From: Marmoricola sp. URHB0036
GTDB lineage: Bacteria; Actinomycetota; Actinomycetes; Propionibacteriales; Nocardioidaceae
DNA: 64,000 nucleotides
NCBI RefSeq assembly: GCF_000426045.1
Contig: NZ_AUEP01000005.1
Span: 1-64,000 of the forward strand
Direction of reading: 5' to 3'
Shown here: piece by piece, positions 9,386 to 17,879 of the stretch
How the letters are laid out: every line of letters starts with the position of its first letter
How positions within the stretch are numbered: position 1 is the stretch's first letter
Program-made: the position numbers and the translations under genes
Notes under the pieces: model-generated
What the model was told of the DNA's origin: nothing
Database searches by the model: none
What the model saw: only the letters and a program-made list of their open reading frames with translations

Positions 9386-9546
9386 GGAACATGCAGCGCA
9401 CATTCTCCGGGCTGTTGCACCACGCCGGGGCAGGCAAGGCTCTGCGCAGCCATCGCGCCCTCCCCCACGAGACCCACCGGTCGAGTGCGGCCCGGCGCCT
9501 GGCGCCGGCACGGAGATCCCGGCCGGTCGCAGAGAAAGGGAGTGCT

Positions 9547-11643
9547 GTGAATCGAGCACATCTCGGGACATGCGTGGGAGCCGTCGCGGCTCTCGCGCTG
9601 AGCTCCCTGGCCATGGCGGGGACGGTCCACGCCGCCACGCCGGCCACGGTCACGTCGGGCCCGTCCGGGCACCAGACCAGCCATCGAGCGGATCCGTCGT
9701 TCGGTCCGGGCCAGCGCAAGGCCGCGGTGGCTGATGCCAAGAAGGGCGAGGACACCCGCGCGCGACAGCTCCACCTCGGCGCGAAGCAGGACCTCGTCGT
9801 CAAGGACGTCCAGCGCGACGTCGACGGCGTCGAGCACGTCCGCTACGAGCGGACCTACGCCGGTCTTCCGGTCGTGGGCGGCGACCTCGTCGTGCACCAG
9901 ACCGGGTCCGGTGCGCCGCAGACGGTCGACTGGGCCTCCCGGGCCGACATCACCCTCGGCTCGACCACGCCCGGCGTGGCGGCCGGCAAGGTCCGCGGCC
10001 AGGACGCCCGCAAGGTCGTGTACGCCGCCAACCACAAGCCGGTGCTGGCCTGGGAGTCGACGGTGACCGGGACCGCGAAGGACGGGACGCCGATCCGCAA
10101 CCTCGTCTACACCGACGCGCGCAACGGCCAGCAGCTCGCCGTACTGCCGCAGATCGTGACCGACACCGGCACCGGCAGCTCGCTCTACAGCGGCACCGTC
10201 AGCCTCACCACCACTCCCAGCGGCTCGAGCTGGACGCTGACCGACGGAGCACGCGGCGGCCACAAGACCTACGACGCCACCGGGATCACCAGCGAGAGCG
10301 ACTACCGCACGGGGACCCTGTTCACCGACGCCGACGACGTCTGGGGCACCGGCACCACCTCGAGCAAGCAGAGCGCTGCTGTCGACGCACACTACGGCGC
10401 CGCGCTGACGTGGGACTTCTACAAGAACACCTTCGGCCGCAGCGGCATCCGCAACAACGGCGTCGCGGCGTTCTCGCGAGTCCACTTCGGCAACAGCTAC
10501 GAGAACGCCTTCTGGGACGACTCGTGCTTCTGCATGACCTACGGCGACGGTGGTGCCAGCCTCAAACCGGTCGTGGCGATCGACGTGGCCGGCCACGAGA
10601 TGTCCCACGGTGTCACCGCGGCCACCGACGGCCTGGGGTACTCCGGCGACGCGGGCGGCCTCAACGAGTCGACCTCCGACGTGATGGGCACGATGGTGGA
10701 GTTCTCCGCCAACAACTCCAGCGACCCCGGTGACTACTACATCGGCGAGAAGATCATGAAGGACGGCACCTACCTGCGACGGATGGACAACCCGTCCGCC
10801 GACGGCGGCTCGGTGAACTGCTGGTCGACGAGCACCAAGAACCTCGACCCGCACTACTCCTCGGGCGTGGGCAACCACCTGTTCTACCTGCTCGCCGAGG
10901 GGACCGGGTCGAAGACCATCGGTGGCCTGCCGCACAACGGCACGACCTGCAACGGCACCACGCTGACCGGCATCGGGCGGGCGGCCGCTGCCGCGGAGTG
11001 GTACCGCTCGATGACGACCTACTGGACCTCGACCACGACCTACCCGCAGGCCGCCAACGGGATGATCAAGGCCGCCAAGGACCTCTACGGCGCAACCTCG
11101 GCCCAGTGCACGGCGACCGTTGCCGCCTGGAAGGGCGTCAGCGTCACGCCGACCGAGACGTGCGGGACCACCGGTGGCGGCGGGACGGGCAGCAACCTGC
11201 TGGCCAACCCGGGCTTCGAGTCCGGTGCGACCTCGTGGACGTCGAGCAGCGGAGTGATCACCAACTCCACGAGCGGCACCCCGCACGCGGGCAGCTACTA
11301 CGCCTGGCTCGACGGGTACGGCACCACGCACACCGACACGCTGTCGCAGACCGTCACGGTCCCGTCGGCGTCGAAGGCGACGTTGTCCTTCTACCTCTAC
11401 GTGGACACCGAGGAGTCCGGCAGCACGGCGTACGACAAGCTCACCGTCGCGGTCACGAGCGGGGGTACGACGACGACCAGGGCGACGTACTCCAACGCGA
11501 ACGCGAGCTCTGGCTACGTGCAGAAGACGATCGACCTCTCGGCGTACACCGGGAAGACGATCACCCTGAAGCTCACCGGCACCGAGGACTCCTCGGCGGC
11601 GACGAGCTTCCTGCTCGACGACACCAGCCTGACGACCGGCTGA
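9547..11643 (+). CDS. Secreted M4 (thermolysin-like) zinc metalloprotease with C-terminal beta domain
   Basis: A 698-aa extracellular neutral protease. It has a signal peptide (CVGAVAALALSSLAMAGTVHA), an FTP/PepSY-like propeptide (RTYAGLPVVGGDLVVHQ), and an M4 catalytic domain with zinc ligands in H350-E-M-S-H354 and E374 (24 residues after H350, as in thermolysin). The active-site His is probably H444 in SGVGNHLFYLL. A C-terminal ~150-aa Thr/Ser-rich beta module (NPGFESGATSW onward) resembles carbohydrate- or surface-binding domains. The GTG at 9547 follows AAAGGGAG. The long open frame upstream is the shadow of pafA. The gene interrupts the proteasome locus on the opposite strand. A strong hairpin follows it. 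Confidence 0.95.
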   Translation: MNRAHLGTCVGAVAALALSSLAMAGTVHAATPATVTSGPSGHQTSHRADPSFGPGQRKAAVADAKKGEDTRARQLHLGAKQDLVVKDVQRDVDGVEHVRYERTYAGLPVVGGDLVVHQTGSGAPQTVDWASRADITLGSTTPGVAAGKVRGQDARKVVYAANHKPVLAWESTVTGTAKDGTPIRNLVYTDARNGQQLAVLPQIVTDTGTGSSLYSGTVSLTTTPSGSSWTLTDGARGGHKTYDATGITSESDYRTGTLFTDADDVWGTGTTSSKQSAAVDAHYGAALTWDFYKNTFGRSGIRNNGVAAFSRVHFGNSYENAFWDDSCFCMTYGDGGASLKPVVAIDVAGHEMSHGVTAATDGLGYSGDAGGLNESTSDVMGTMVEFSANNSSDPGDYYIGEKIMKDGTYLRRMDNPSADGGSVNCWSTSTKNLDPHYSSGVGNHLFYLLAEGTGSKTIGGLPHNGTTCNGTTLTGIGRAAAAAEWYRSMTTYWTSTTTYPQAANGMIKAAKDLYGATSAQCTATVAAWKGVSVTPTETCGTTGGGGTGSNLLANPGFESGATSWTSSSGVITNSTSGTPHAGSYYAWLDGYGTTHTDTLSQTVTVPSASKATLSFYLYVDTEESGSTAYDKLTVAVTSGGTTTTRATYSNANASSGYVQKTIDLSAYTGKTITLKLTGTEDSSAATSFLLDDTSLTTG

Positions 11644-11666
11644 GCAGCGCCGACGTGCACGGCAGC

Positions 11667-11694
11667 GGGGTCCGGGCCGGAAGGCCCGGACCCC
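11667..11694 (+). terminator. Hairpin after the metalloprotease gene
   Basis: A perfect 12-bp stem (GGGGTCCGGGCC with its complement) closes on a GGAA tetraloop, 23 bp after the stop. No U-tract follows. The -10 of the next small gene begins 3 bp later. Confidence 0.75.
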
Positions 11695-11708
11695 GTTATG
11701 CTCCGTGA

Positions 11709-11894
11709 ATGGACCAGGTCACAGCACCGTTGACGCTGGGGATCCCCGGCCTCCTGCTGATCGCCATCATCGTGCTGGTCGTCATCTTCGGGGCCGTGCT
11801 CCTGGTCGTCTTCCTGGTCGGCCGGGCCCCCAGGTCGCACGACGAGCCGCCGCCCCCGGAGGCGCCGAGAGATGCCGGAGAGCCGCCGGCCTAG
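11709..11894 (+). CDS. Small single-pass membrane protein, unknown function
   Basis: A 61-aa product with one long hydrophobic helix (LLLIAIIVLVVIFGAVLLVVFLV, about residues 15-37) and a short proline/acid-rich tail (HDEPPPPEAPRDAGEPPA). I do not recognise the family. Support for a real gene is the TATGCT hexamer exactly 6 nt before the ATG, the leaderless pattern of this window, placed directly after a terminator hairpin. Its stop overlaps the stop of the convergent TetR gene by 4 bp. Confidence 0.55.
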   Translation: MDQVTAPLTLGIPGLLLIAIIVLVVIFGAVLLVVFLVGRAPRSHDEPPPPEAPRDAGEPPA

Positions 11895-12496
11895 TCGCTC
11901 GGGTCGACGAGGATCCCGTCGAGGACGATCGCGAGCATCGGCTCCGCGTCGTCGGCCCCGATGCCGGACTGGTCGACGACGGTGGCGATGCCGCTGACGA
12001 TGCGCATCACCTCGCGGGCGTCGACGCCGTCGCGCAGGGCACCCTTGTCGCGCACGCTGTCGAGCACCTTCTGGTTGGCGCCGACCAGTATCTGGCACTT
12101 GCGGTAGATCGGTGAGGCCGGGTCGTCCATCGCGGCCATCACCTTCGCGGCCGCGCCGTGGTAGATCCCGACGTTCTCCACGAACTTGCTGAACCAGCCC
12201 GAGAGCGCCTCGCGCGGCGGCAGCTCGGAAGCGGCGGCCTCGTCGCTGTCGGCGTTGATCCGGTCGGCCCAGTCGCGCATCACCGCGTCGATGAGGGCCT
12301 CGCGCGTCGGGAAGTGTCGGTAGAGGGTGCCGGGGCCGACCCCTGCCCGCTTGGCGATCTCGTCCAGGGAGGCGTCCGCCCCGCGCTCACGGAACATGGC
12401 CCGCGCGGTCTCCACGATCTTGTCGTAGTTGCGCTGGGCGTCGGCTCGCAGCGGCTTGCGCTCGACCCCGGTCGTGGTGGACACCTCGGCACCCAA
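11891..12496 (-). CDS. TetR/AcrR-family transcriptional regulator
   Basis: About 200 aa. The N-terminal TetR helix-turn-helix is clear (residues ~20-65: RNYDKIVETARAMFRERG, then SLDEIAKRAGVGPGTLYRHFPTREAL). It is followed by an all-helical ligand/dimer domain of the AcrR C-terminal type. It is divergent from an MFS exporter, with two tandem palindromes between them, so it probably represses the exporter and itself until a toxic ligand binds. The track start is a TTG at 12496; a GTG at 12484 is an equally good start. Its 3' end overlaps the small membrane protein gene by 4 bp. Confidence 0.93.
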   Translation of the reverse strand: MGAEVSTTTGVERKPLRADAQRNYDKIVETARAMFRERGADASLDEIAKRAGVGPGTLYRHFPTREALIDAVMRDWADRINADSDEAAASELPPREALSGWFSKFVENVGIYHGAAAKVMAAMDDPASPIYRKCQILVGANQKVLDSVRDKGALRDGVDAREVMRIVSGIATVVDQSGIGADDAEPMLAIVLDGILVDPSD

Positions 12497-12515
12497 TTGC
12501 GTTGCACCCCTTGCT

Positions 12516-12568
12516 AAGCGGAGACTGTCTCCGCTACTGTAGCTGCTAACCGGAGGAACTCTCCGATA
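12516..12568. promoter_or_regulatory. Two tandem TetR-type operators between tetR and MFS genes
   Basis: Site 1 (12516-12536) contains a perfect palindrome, AGCGGAGAC-T-GTCTCCGCT. Site 2 (12548-12568) is an imperfect version with CGGAG and CTCCG arms; the two 21-mers match at 15 positions. Centres are 32 bp apart, about three helical turns, so dimers would bind the same DNA face. This is the likely binding region of the adjacent TetR regulator. Confidence 0.7.
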
Positions 12569-12603
12569 AGTCTACGTCACTCTCGTGAGACAAGGAACTT
12601 CCC

Positions 12604-14016
12604 ATGTCACCTCAGGTGAAGCGCGCCCTCGGACTGGCGCTCATCCTCACCGTCCAGCTCATGCTCATCCTCGACATGGCCGTGGTGAACGTCGCCCTCC
12701 CCGACATCCGCGGAGACCTCGGCTTCACCCCGTCGGCCCTGTCGTGGGTCCTGAACGGCTACACCCTGACCTTCGGCGGCCTGCTGCTCCTCGGCAGCCG
12801 CCTCGGCGACGTCTTCGGCCGTCGCCGCACTTTCATGGCCGGCCTGGCGCTGTTCACCACCGCCTCGCTCCTCGGCGGCCTGGCCCCCACGGCCGAGCTG
12901 CTGGTCGCCGCCCGGGCGCTCCAGGGCGTCGGTGCCGCCATCGCGGCCCCGAGCGTGCTGGCCCTGCTCACCACTTCGGCTCCGGATGCGGCCGCCCGCA
13001 ACAAGGCGCTCGCCCTGTTCAGTGCGGTTTCCTCGGCCGGTGCCTCGATCGGCCTGCTGCTCGGCGGCGTGCTGACCGGCTACGCCTCGTGGCGCTGGTC
13101 ATTGCTGATCAACGTCCCGCTCGGCATCGTGGTGCTGCTCGCGGTCCGGCGCCTGGTCGCGGAGACCGAGCGCCAGCACGCCCGCTTCGACGTGGCCGGC
13201 GCCGTCATGGCGACGCTCGGCTCGGCCAGCCTGGTGTTCGCGTTCATCAACGCTCCCGACCACGGGTGGACCTCCGCGGGCACGCTCGCTGCGTTCGCCG
13301 TCGCGGTCGTCCTGCTCGGCTCGTTCGCGGTGCACCAGCGGCGTACGGCAGCCCCGCTCCTCCCGACGGAGCTGCTGCGCAGTCGCATGCGGGTCGGTGC
13401 CGTCACGGTGATGGCACTGTTCGTGGGAGCGCAGTTCGCGTTCTTCTTCTTCACCGTGCAGTTCATGCAGGGCGTGCTCGGGTACGGCGCCCTCCGCTCG
13501 GGCTTCGCGTTCCTGCCGCTCACCCTGCTGATCTTCGCCACCTCGCGGGTCTCCCCGCGGCTGGTGCAGCGGTTCGGCGTACGCCCGCTGATCGCGACCG
13601 GCGCCAGCCTGGTCGCCGTCGCGAACCTGTGGGTCTCGGCCCTCGGCAGCGACAGCGGCTACGTCGACGGGCTGCTCGGCCCGATGCTGCTCGTCGGGAT
13701 CGGTGCCGGCCTGACCTTCATGCCGATCACCGTTGCGGTGCTCAGTGACGTCGAGCCGGCCCACGCCGGGTCAGCGTCCGGCCTGCTCCAGATGTCGCAG
13801 CAGGTCGGCGGCAGCCTGGGTCTCGCCGTGCTGGTCACCGTCTACGCCTCGCACACCGTGCCGGGCGACGTGGTGGCCGGGATGCGGCAGTCCTTCGAGA
13901 CCGGCGCCGGGTTCCTGGCGCTGGGCGTGCTCGTGGCCCTGGTGATGCTGCGGCGCCCCCGCCCGGAGGGCACCGACGCAGCCGTCGAGGACGCTGCGCT
14001 CGAGCTCGCGGCCTGA
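12604..14016 (+). CDS. MFS drug exporter, DHA2 (EmrB/QacA) family
   Basis: A 470-aa integral membrane antiporter. It starts with VQLMLILDMAVVNVALPDI, the DHA2 signature for helix 1, and has motif A (LGSRLGDVFGRRRTF) in the first cytoplasmic loop. It has about 14 hydrophobic segments, as in the 14-TM drug:H+ antiporters. The ATG follows AAGGA at 7 nt. It is divergent from the TetR gene, with tandem operators between, so expression is probably induced by its substrate. The substrate cannot be predicted. A hairpin overlapping the prcA 3' end lies just downstream. Confidence 0.93.
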   Translation: MSPQVKRALGLALILTVQLMLILDMAVVNVALPDIRGDLGFTPSALSWVLNGYTLTFGGLLLLGSRLGDVFGRRRTFMAGLALFTTASLLGGLAPTAELLVAARALQGVGAAIAAPSVLALLTTSAPDAAARNKALALFSAVSSAGASIGLLLGGVLTGYASWRWSLLINVPLGIVVLLAVRRLVAETERQHARFDVAGAVMATLGSASLVFAFINAPDHGWTSAGTLAAFAVAVVLLGSFAVHQRRTAAPLLPTELLRSRMRVGAVTVMALFVGAQFAFFFFTVQFMQGVLGYGALRSGFAFLPLTLLIFATSRVSPRLVQRFGVRPLIATGASLVAVANLWVSALGSDSGYVDGLLGPMLLVGIGAGLTFMPITVAVLSDVEPAHAGSASGLLQMSQQVGGSLGLAVLVTVYASHTVPGDVVAGMRQSFETGAGFLALGVLVALVMLRRPRPEGTDAAVEDAALELAA

Positions 14017-14025
14017 CGCACGCCG

Positions 14026-14068
14026 GACGAGCCGCTCCTCGCACCTACGGTGCGATGGGCGGCTCGTC
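14026..14068. terminator. Bidirectional hairpin between MFS gene and prcA
   Basis: An outer 10-bp stem (GACGAGCCGC, 14026-14035, with 14059-14068) and an inner 7-bp stem (TCGCACC, 14039-14045, with 14049-14055) enclose a 3-nt loop. It overlaps the last codons of prcA and probably ends transcripts from both sides. Confidence 0.65.
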
Positions 14069-14836
14069 GTCGTTCCCGGCAGGTGCCGCAGGAGGCGTCA
14101 CGGGATCGGAGGAGGTCTCCTCGGCCTTGGCCGACTCACCCTTGTCCCCCAGGATCCCGACCAGCACCGGTGGGGCGATCCGCTTGAACTTGCGCTCCTG
14201 GCTGCGGGTGCGGTCGAGGACCGCGACCTCGAGGTCGCGCGCCGGCACGTCCCGGTGACCGGTCTCGCTCTGCCCGAGCGCAGCGGCCGCCAGGGCGAGG
14301 GCCTCGTCGCGCGCCAGTCCGGGGGCGTAGCGCTCCTTGAGGTACGTCGTCACCGCCTCCGCCGCTCCACCCATGACGGCGTAGTCGTGCTCCTCGACGA
14401 CCTGGCCGTCGAAGGTGAGTCGGAAGATCTGGTCGTCGTCGGCCGTGTCGCCGACCTCGGCCACGAAGATCTCGATCTCGTAGGGCTTCTCTCCCCCGCT
14501 GGAGAAGATCGTGCCCAACGTCTGGGCGTAGGCGTTGGCCAGTCCACGTCCGGTCACGTCGCGGCGGTCGTAGGAGTAGCCCCGCATGTCGGCGAGGCGG
14601 ACGCCGGCGATGCGGAGGTTCTCGAACTCGTTGTAGCGACCCACCGCGGCGAAGGCGATCCGGTCGTAGATCTCGCTGATCTTGTGCAGCGCGGCCGAGG
14701 GGTTCTCGGAGACGAAGAGCACGCCGTCGGCGTACCGCACCACCGCGACGGAGCGCCCGCGGGCGATGCCCTTGCGCGCGAAGTCCGCCCGGTCCTTCAT
14801 CAGCTGCTCGGGCGACACATAGAACGGCATGGTCAT
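14045..14836 (-). CDS. prcA: Proteasome alpha subunit
   Basis: A 263-aa structural alpha-ring subunit of the 20S proteasome. It begins [39 protein letters not shown], the actinobacterial alpha signature, including the N-terminal segment that gates the pore. The tail is acidic and proline-rich ([10 protein letters not shown]). It lacks the catalytic Thr, as expected. It lies 97 bp downstream of prcB. The ATG at 14836 has GAGG 6 nt upstream; a second ATG two codons later is possible. It would dock the Mpa ATPase. Confidence 0.97.
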   Translation of the reverse strand: MTMPFYVSPEQLMKDRADFARKGIARGRSVAVVRYADGVLFVSENPSAALHKISEIYDRIAFAAVGRYNEFENLRIAGVRLADMRGYSYDRRDVTGRGLANAYAQTLGTIFSSGGEKPYEIEIFVAEVGDTADDDQIFRLTFDGQVVEEHDYAVMGGAAEAVTTYLKERYAPGLARDEALALAAAALGQSETGHRDVPARDLEVAVLDRTRSQERKFKRIAPPVLVGILGDKGESAKAEETSSDPVTPPAAPAGNDDEPPIAP

Positions 14837-14933
14837 TGGGGACCTCGCTTCGCTCGGGTGGGAGATGACTCTGCCGGGGCACTCTGTCTGATCGTTCGCT
14901 CGCTCACGGGCATGAGGTGGGCTCCTCGAGGGG

Positions 14934-15776
14934 TCACGTGAGGGAGGCGTTGGGGCCGTCGGGTCGCTGCATCCGGCCGCTGACGACCTCGTCGGCGATC
15001 GCGGCGACCTGGTCCTGCGACATCCGGGTGTGGCCGTCGGCGGTGATCACGCTGACGACCGGGAAGATCCGGCGGGTGAGGTCGGGTCCACCGGTGGCGG
15101 AGTCGTCGTCGGCGGCGTCGTACAAGGACTGGATGAGCGCGGTGACGCACTGCTGCTGGTCGAGGTCGTCGCGGTAGAGCTTCTTCAGCGAGCCGCGGGC
15201 GAACACCGACCCGGAGCCGACCGAGTGGAACGCGGTCTCCTCGTAGCGACCACCGGTGACGTCGTAGGAGAAGATGCGGCCCTGCTCGCTGATCAGGTCG
15301 AAGCCGGCGAACAGGGGGACGACGGCGAGGCCCTGCATCGCCATCCCGAGGTTGCCGCGGATGAGGGCGGAGAGCCGGTTGGCCTTGCCGTCGATGGAGA
15401 GCGTGGTGCCCTCGATCTTCTCGTAGTGCTCGAGCTCGGTCTGGAAGAGCCGGACCAGCTCGACCGCGAGTCCCGCGGTGCCGGCAATGCCGACGCAGGA
15501 GTACTCGTCGGTCGGGAAGACCTTCTCGATGTCGCGCTGGGCGATGATGTTGCCCATCGTGGCCCGGCGGTCACCGGCCATCACGACACCGCCGTCGAAC
15601 GTCGCCGCCACGATCGTGGTGGCGTGCGGCGCCAGGTCGGCAGCACTGCCGGCGGGCAGCGTCATCCGTGACGGGAGCAGCTCGGGCGAGACAGCGCCGA
15701 CGAACTCGGAGAAGGAGGACGTGCCGGGAGTCAGGTAGGACTCAGGCAGTCGGGCACCAGAGGTGGGTGGAGTCAT
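14934..15776 (-). CDS. prcB: Proteasome beta subunit
   Basis: The catalytic beta subunit, 280 aa, with a ~52-residue propeptide ending at LAPHA. The mature chain should start at Thr53 ([21 protein letters not shown]), the N-terminal nucleophile. The conserved Asp/Arg in AGDRRAT and the Lys of the catalytic set are in the expected region. It starts 6 bp after the pup stop, giving the standard pup-prcB-prcA order with probable coupling to pup translation. Confidence 0.97.
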   Translation of the reverse strand: MTPPTSGARLPESYLTPGTSSFSEFVGAVSPELLPSRMTLPAGSAADLAPHATTIVAATFDGGVVMAGDRRATMGNIIAQRDIEKVFPTDEYSCVGIAGTAGLAVELVRLFQTELEHYEKIEGTTLSIDGKANRLSALIRGNLGMAMQGLAVVPLFAGFDLISEQGRIFSYDVTGGRYEETAFHSVGSGSVFARGSLKKLYRDDLDQQQCVTALIQSLYDAADDDSATGGPDLTRRIFPVVSVITADGHTRMSQDQVAAIADEVVSGRMQRPDGPNASLT

Positions 15777-15782
15777 CGAGGC

Positions 15783-15986
15783 TCACTGACCGCCCTTCTG
15801 GATGAACGACTTCACGAAGTCCTCGGCGTTGGTCTCGAGGACGTCATCGATGTCCTCGAGGATCGCGTCGATGTCCTCGTCGAGCTGCTCCTTGCGTTCG
15901 GTGACGGCATCGGCCGGTGCGGGCGCTGCATCGGTCGGCTCGTCTTCCTCGTGGGACTTGCGCGGCTGCTTCTGCTCCTGCGCCAT
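15783..15986 (-). CDS. pup: Prokaryotic ubiquitin-like protein Pup
   Basis: A 67-aa, acidic, mostly disordered tag that ends GGQ. The C-terminal Gln must be deamidated to Glu by Dop before PafA can conjugate it. The central helix-forming region (QLDEDIDAILEDIDDVLETNAEDFVKSFIQ, residues ~35-64) is the part that binds the Mpa coiled coils. The ATG at 15986 has an ideal AGGAGG 5 nt upstream; the longer frame upstream is not used. It is the first gene of pup-prcB-prcA. Confidence 0.97.
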   Translation of the reverse strand: MAQEQKQPRKSHEEDEPTDAAPAPADAVTERKEQLDEDIDAILEDIDDVLETNAEDFVKSFIQKGGQ

Positions 15987-16027
15987 GGCGACCTCCTGTG
16001 ACCGGACGCTGGTACGTCGTTGTCTCG

Positions 16028-16033
16028 ACCCTA
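16028..16033 (-). promoter_or_regulatory. Probable -10 element of pup-prcBA
   Basis: TAGGGT on the minus strand lies about 41 nt before the pup ATG. This leaves a short 5' leader with AGGAGG, unlike the leaderless genes around it. No good -35 is visible. Divergent PLD-like gene 1 begins 135 bp to the right. Confidence 0.45.
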
Positions 16034-16168
16034 TCCACTCACCCGAGCGGTGTGCCGCGAACACACCTGATGAGAACGGCGCCGTGGCCCACGCGGCATG
16101 CCTCCCCCCAAACCGGTCGAAACCGTGGTGGGCTGGGGACGACCTGTTCCTTGTCCGGAAGAAGACAG

Positions 16169-17785
16169 ATGTCTCTCCCCCTCAAGGCCTTCCCCCATGG
16201 TCGGCCGGTTACCCCTGCGCGTGCCTCCGCGCGTGCCCTTGCCACCGTGCTCGTCACGCTGGTGGCCCTGCTCCTCACGCTGCTCTCGTTCGCCCCCGCG
16301 GGTGCGACGAGCACGCCGCAGCACCCGGCTGCCAAGCAGACCAGACAGCAGGCACAGCACCAGACCCACCACAAGCCCAAGCACCGCAAGAAGCAGCACA
16401 AGAAGAAGCAGCACAAGAAGCAGGCGAAGAAGCAGCACCCGAAGCCCAAGCCGAAGCCGAGGAAGCCCCAGGCGCCGCCGAAGCCTCCCGGGCAGCCGCC
16501 GCGCAGCTACGTGGTGCCGGACACCAGCTACTTCAGCTACCCCAACCTGGGCAAGGCCGAGCGGTTGGCGATCCGCAACCGGGTGCTGAAGACGATCAAC
16601 AGCACCTGGGGCGGGCGCCGTACCAGCATCGGCACGCCCCGACCGGAGAACGGCTCCATCCGGATCGCGACCTGGTCCTTCGACGACTGGGATGTCGCTC
16701 ACGCACTGGTGGCCGCACGCAAGCGTGGCGTCAGCGTGCAGGTCGTCGCCGCCAAGACCCGCAACCAGACCCACGGCGCGTGGCGCTGGCTGCGCAAGCG
16801 GCTCGGTCAGAAGCTCTACCGGCCGGGCTACCCGCTGAGTCGTGACACCGCCAGCTTCGCCCGCGTCTGCCGCGGCGCCTGCCGGGGTCCGGGTGGTACG
16901 CCGCACGCGAAGTACTTCCTGTTCAAGGACGTCGGCGCCGCGCACGTCCCGGCCATCACGTTCCAGACCTCGATGAACCTGACCTACATGGCCTACCAGG
17001 GACAGTGGAACCAGGCGCAGGTCTCCCACTCCCCCGATGTCTACGCCGACTTCCTGAGCATCTTCAAGCAGGCGAGGCTGGCCCGACCGGTGGCGCAGCC
17101 CTACCACGTGAAGGTGCTCGGACCGGTCGTCGACTACTTCTTCCCCCGACCCCAGGCCACGGCGGCGGAGGATCCCGCGCTGCAGATCCTGAACGCCACC
17201 CGTTGCGTCGGGGCGACCACCCCGGGCGGCAGGACCAAGATCCGCGTCAACCAGTACGCCATCTACGGCGACCGCGGGGTGTGGCTCTCCAAGAAGCTGC
17301 GAGCCCTGTGGAAGGCGGGCTGCGACGTCTCCATCATCTACTCGGTCAGCAGCCGGCCGGTGCTCTCCATCCTGCGCAACCCGACCGGGCGTGGCCCGAT
17401 ACCGATGCGGCAGTCGGTGGTGACCGACTCCTGGGGCAACCTGGTCAAGTACAACCACAGCAAGTGGATGACGATCATCGGCGCCTGGGGCAAGTCGCAG
17501 GGGACCTACGTGACCTTCAGCGGGTCGGCCAACTGGGCCAACCTCGCCTTCGGTGACGACGAGCAGATGCAGCGCATCTCCAGCACGCGCGAGGCCCTGC
17601 GCTACAACGCCAACTTCGTGAAGACGTGGAAGCAAGAGTCCTCCGACGAGCCCAGCTACGGCCGGGTGGCAGCCTTCGGTCGCGGCCGGGCGCCGTACCT
17701 CGCCCGGGCTGCGCTGCTCCGTGGGCTGCCCGAGGACGAGCCGGCCTTCGGTCAGGGGATCTACCGCTACATGGAGAGCGACTGA
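16169..17785 (+). CDS. Secreted phospholipase-D-like protein, paralogue 1 (His/Lys-rich linker)
   Basis: A 538-aa exported protein with two HKD-type half-sites. It has a signal peptide (ARALATVLVTLVALLLTLLSFAPAGA) and then a very basic His/Lys/Pro linker (residues ~67-111) that the other two copies lack. The first half-site is H246-x-K248 with TSMNLT; the second is H430-x-K432 with SGSANW and DDEQ. The Asp of the first HxKx4D is Lys here. Conserved Cys pairs (CRGACRG, plus one each in RCVGA and GCDV) suggest disulfides. The start was set at the ATG at 16169, just before the signal peptide; its ribosome site is weak. It is divergent from pup. Substrate unknown: phospholipid or nucleic acid. 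Confidence 0.88.
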   Translation: MSLPLKAFPHGRPVTPARASARALATVLVTLVALLLTLLSFAPAGATSTPQHPAAKQTRQQAQHQTHHKPKHRKKQHKKKQHKKQAKKQHPKPKPKPRKPQAPPKPPGQPPRSYVVPDTSYFSYPNLGKAERLAIRNRVLKTINSTWGGRRTSIGTPRPENGSIRIATWSFDDWDVAHALVAARKRGVSVQVVAAKTRNQTHGAWRWLRKRLGQKLYRPGYPLSRDTASFARVCRGACRGPGGTPHAKYFLFKDVGAAHVPAITFQTSMNLTYMAYQGQWNQAQVSHSPDVYADFLSIFKQARLARPVAQPYHVKVLGPVVDYFFPRPQATAAEDPALQILNATRCVGATTPGGRTKIRVNQYAIYGDRGVWLSKKLRALWKAGCDVSIIYSVSSRPVLSILRNPTGRGPIPMRQSVVTDSWGNLVKYNHSKWMTIIGAWGKSQGTYVTFSGSANWANLAFGDDEQMQRISSTREALRYNANFVKTWKQESSDEPSYGRVAAFGRGRAPYLARAALLRGLPEDEPAFGQGIYRYMESD

Positions 17786-17879
17786 GGGCCGAGGCGCTCC
17801 CCAATATCGAGACTGCTGCGTGTTAGTTTCCAAGTCCCTTTCGGGGCTCTCGGTCCGCTACTCCTGCGAAGGAGATCCC

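Noticed and set aside
7984-9546. N-terminal extension of the M4 protease (open frame starts at 7984)
   Set aside because: The extra 521 residues are antisense to pafA; the signal peptide and AAAGGGAG site place the start at 9547.
9631-9733. Mobile element or recombination traces around the M4 and PLD insertions
   Set aside because: No transposase, integrase, terminal inverted repeats or target duplications were seen at the edges; composition matches the neighbours.
16366-16500. CRISPR-like or simple tandem repeat
   Set aside because: The repeated AAG/CAC codons encode the basic linker of PLD-like paralogue 1; there are no spacers or regular repeat units.
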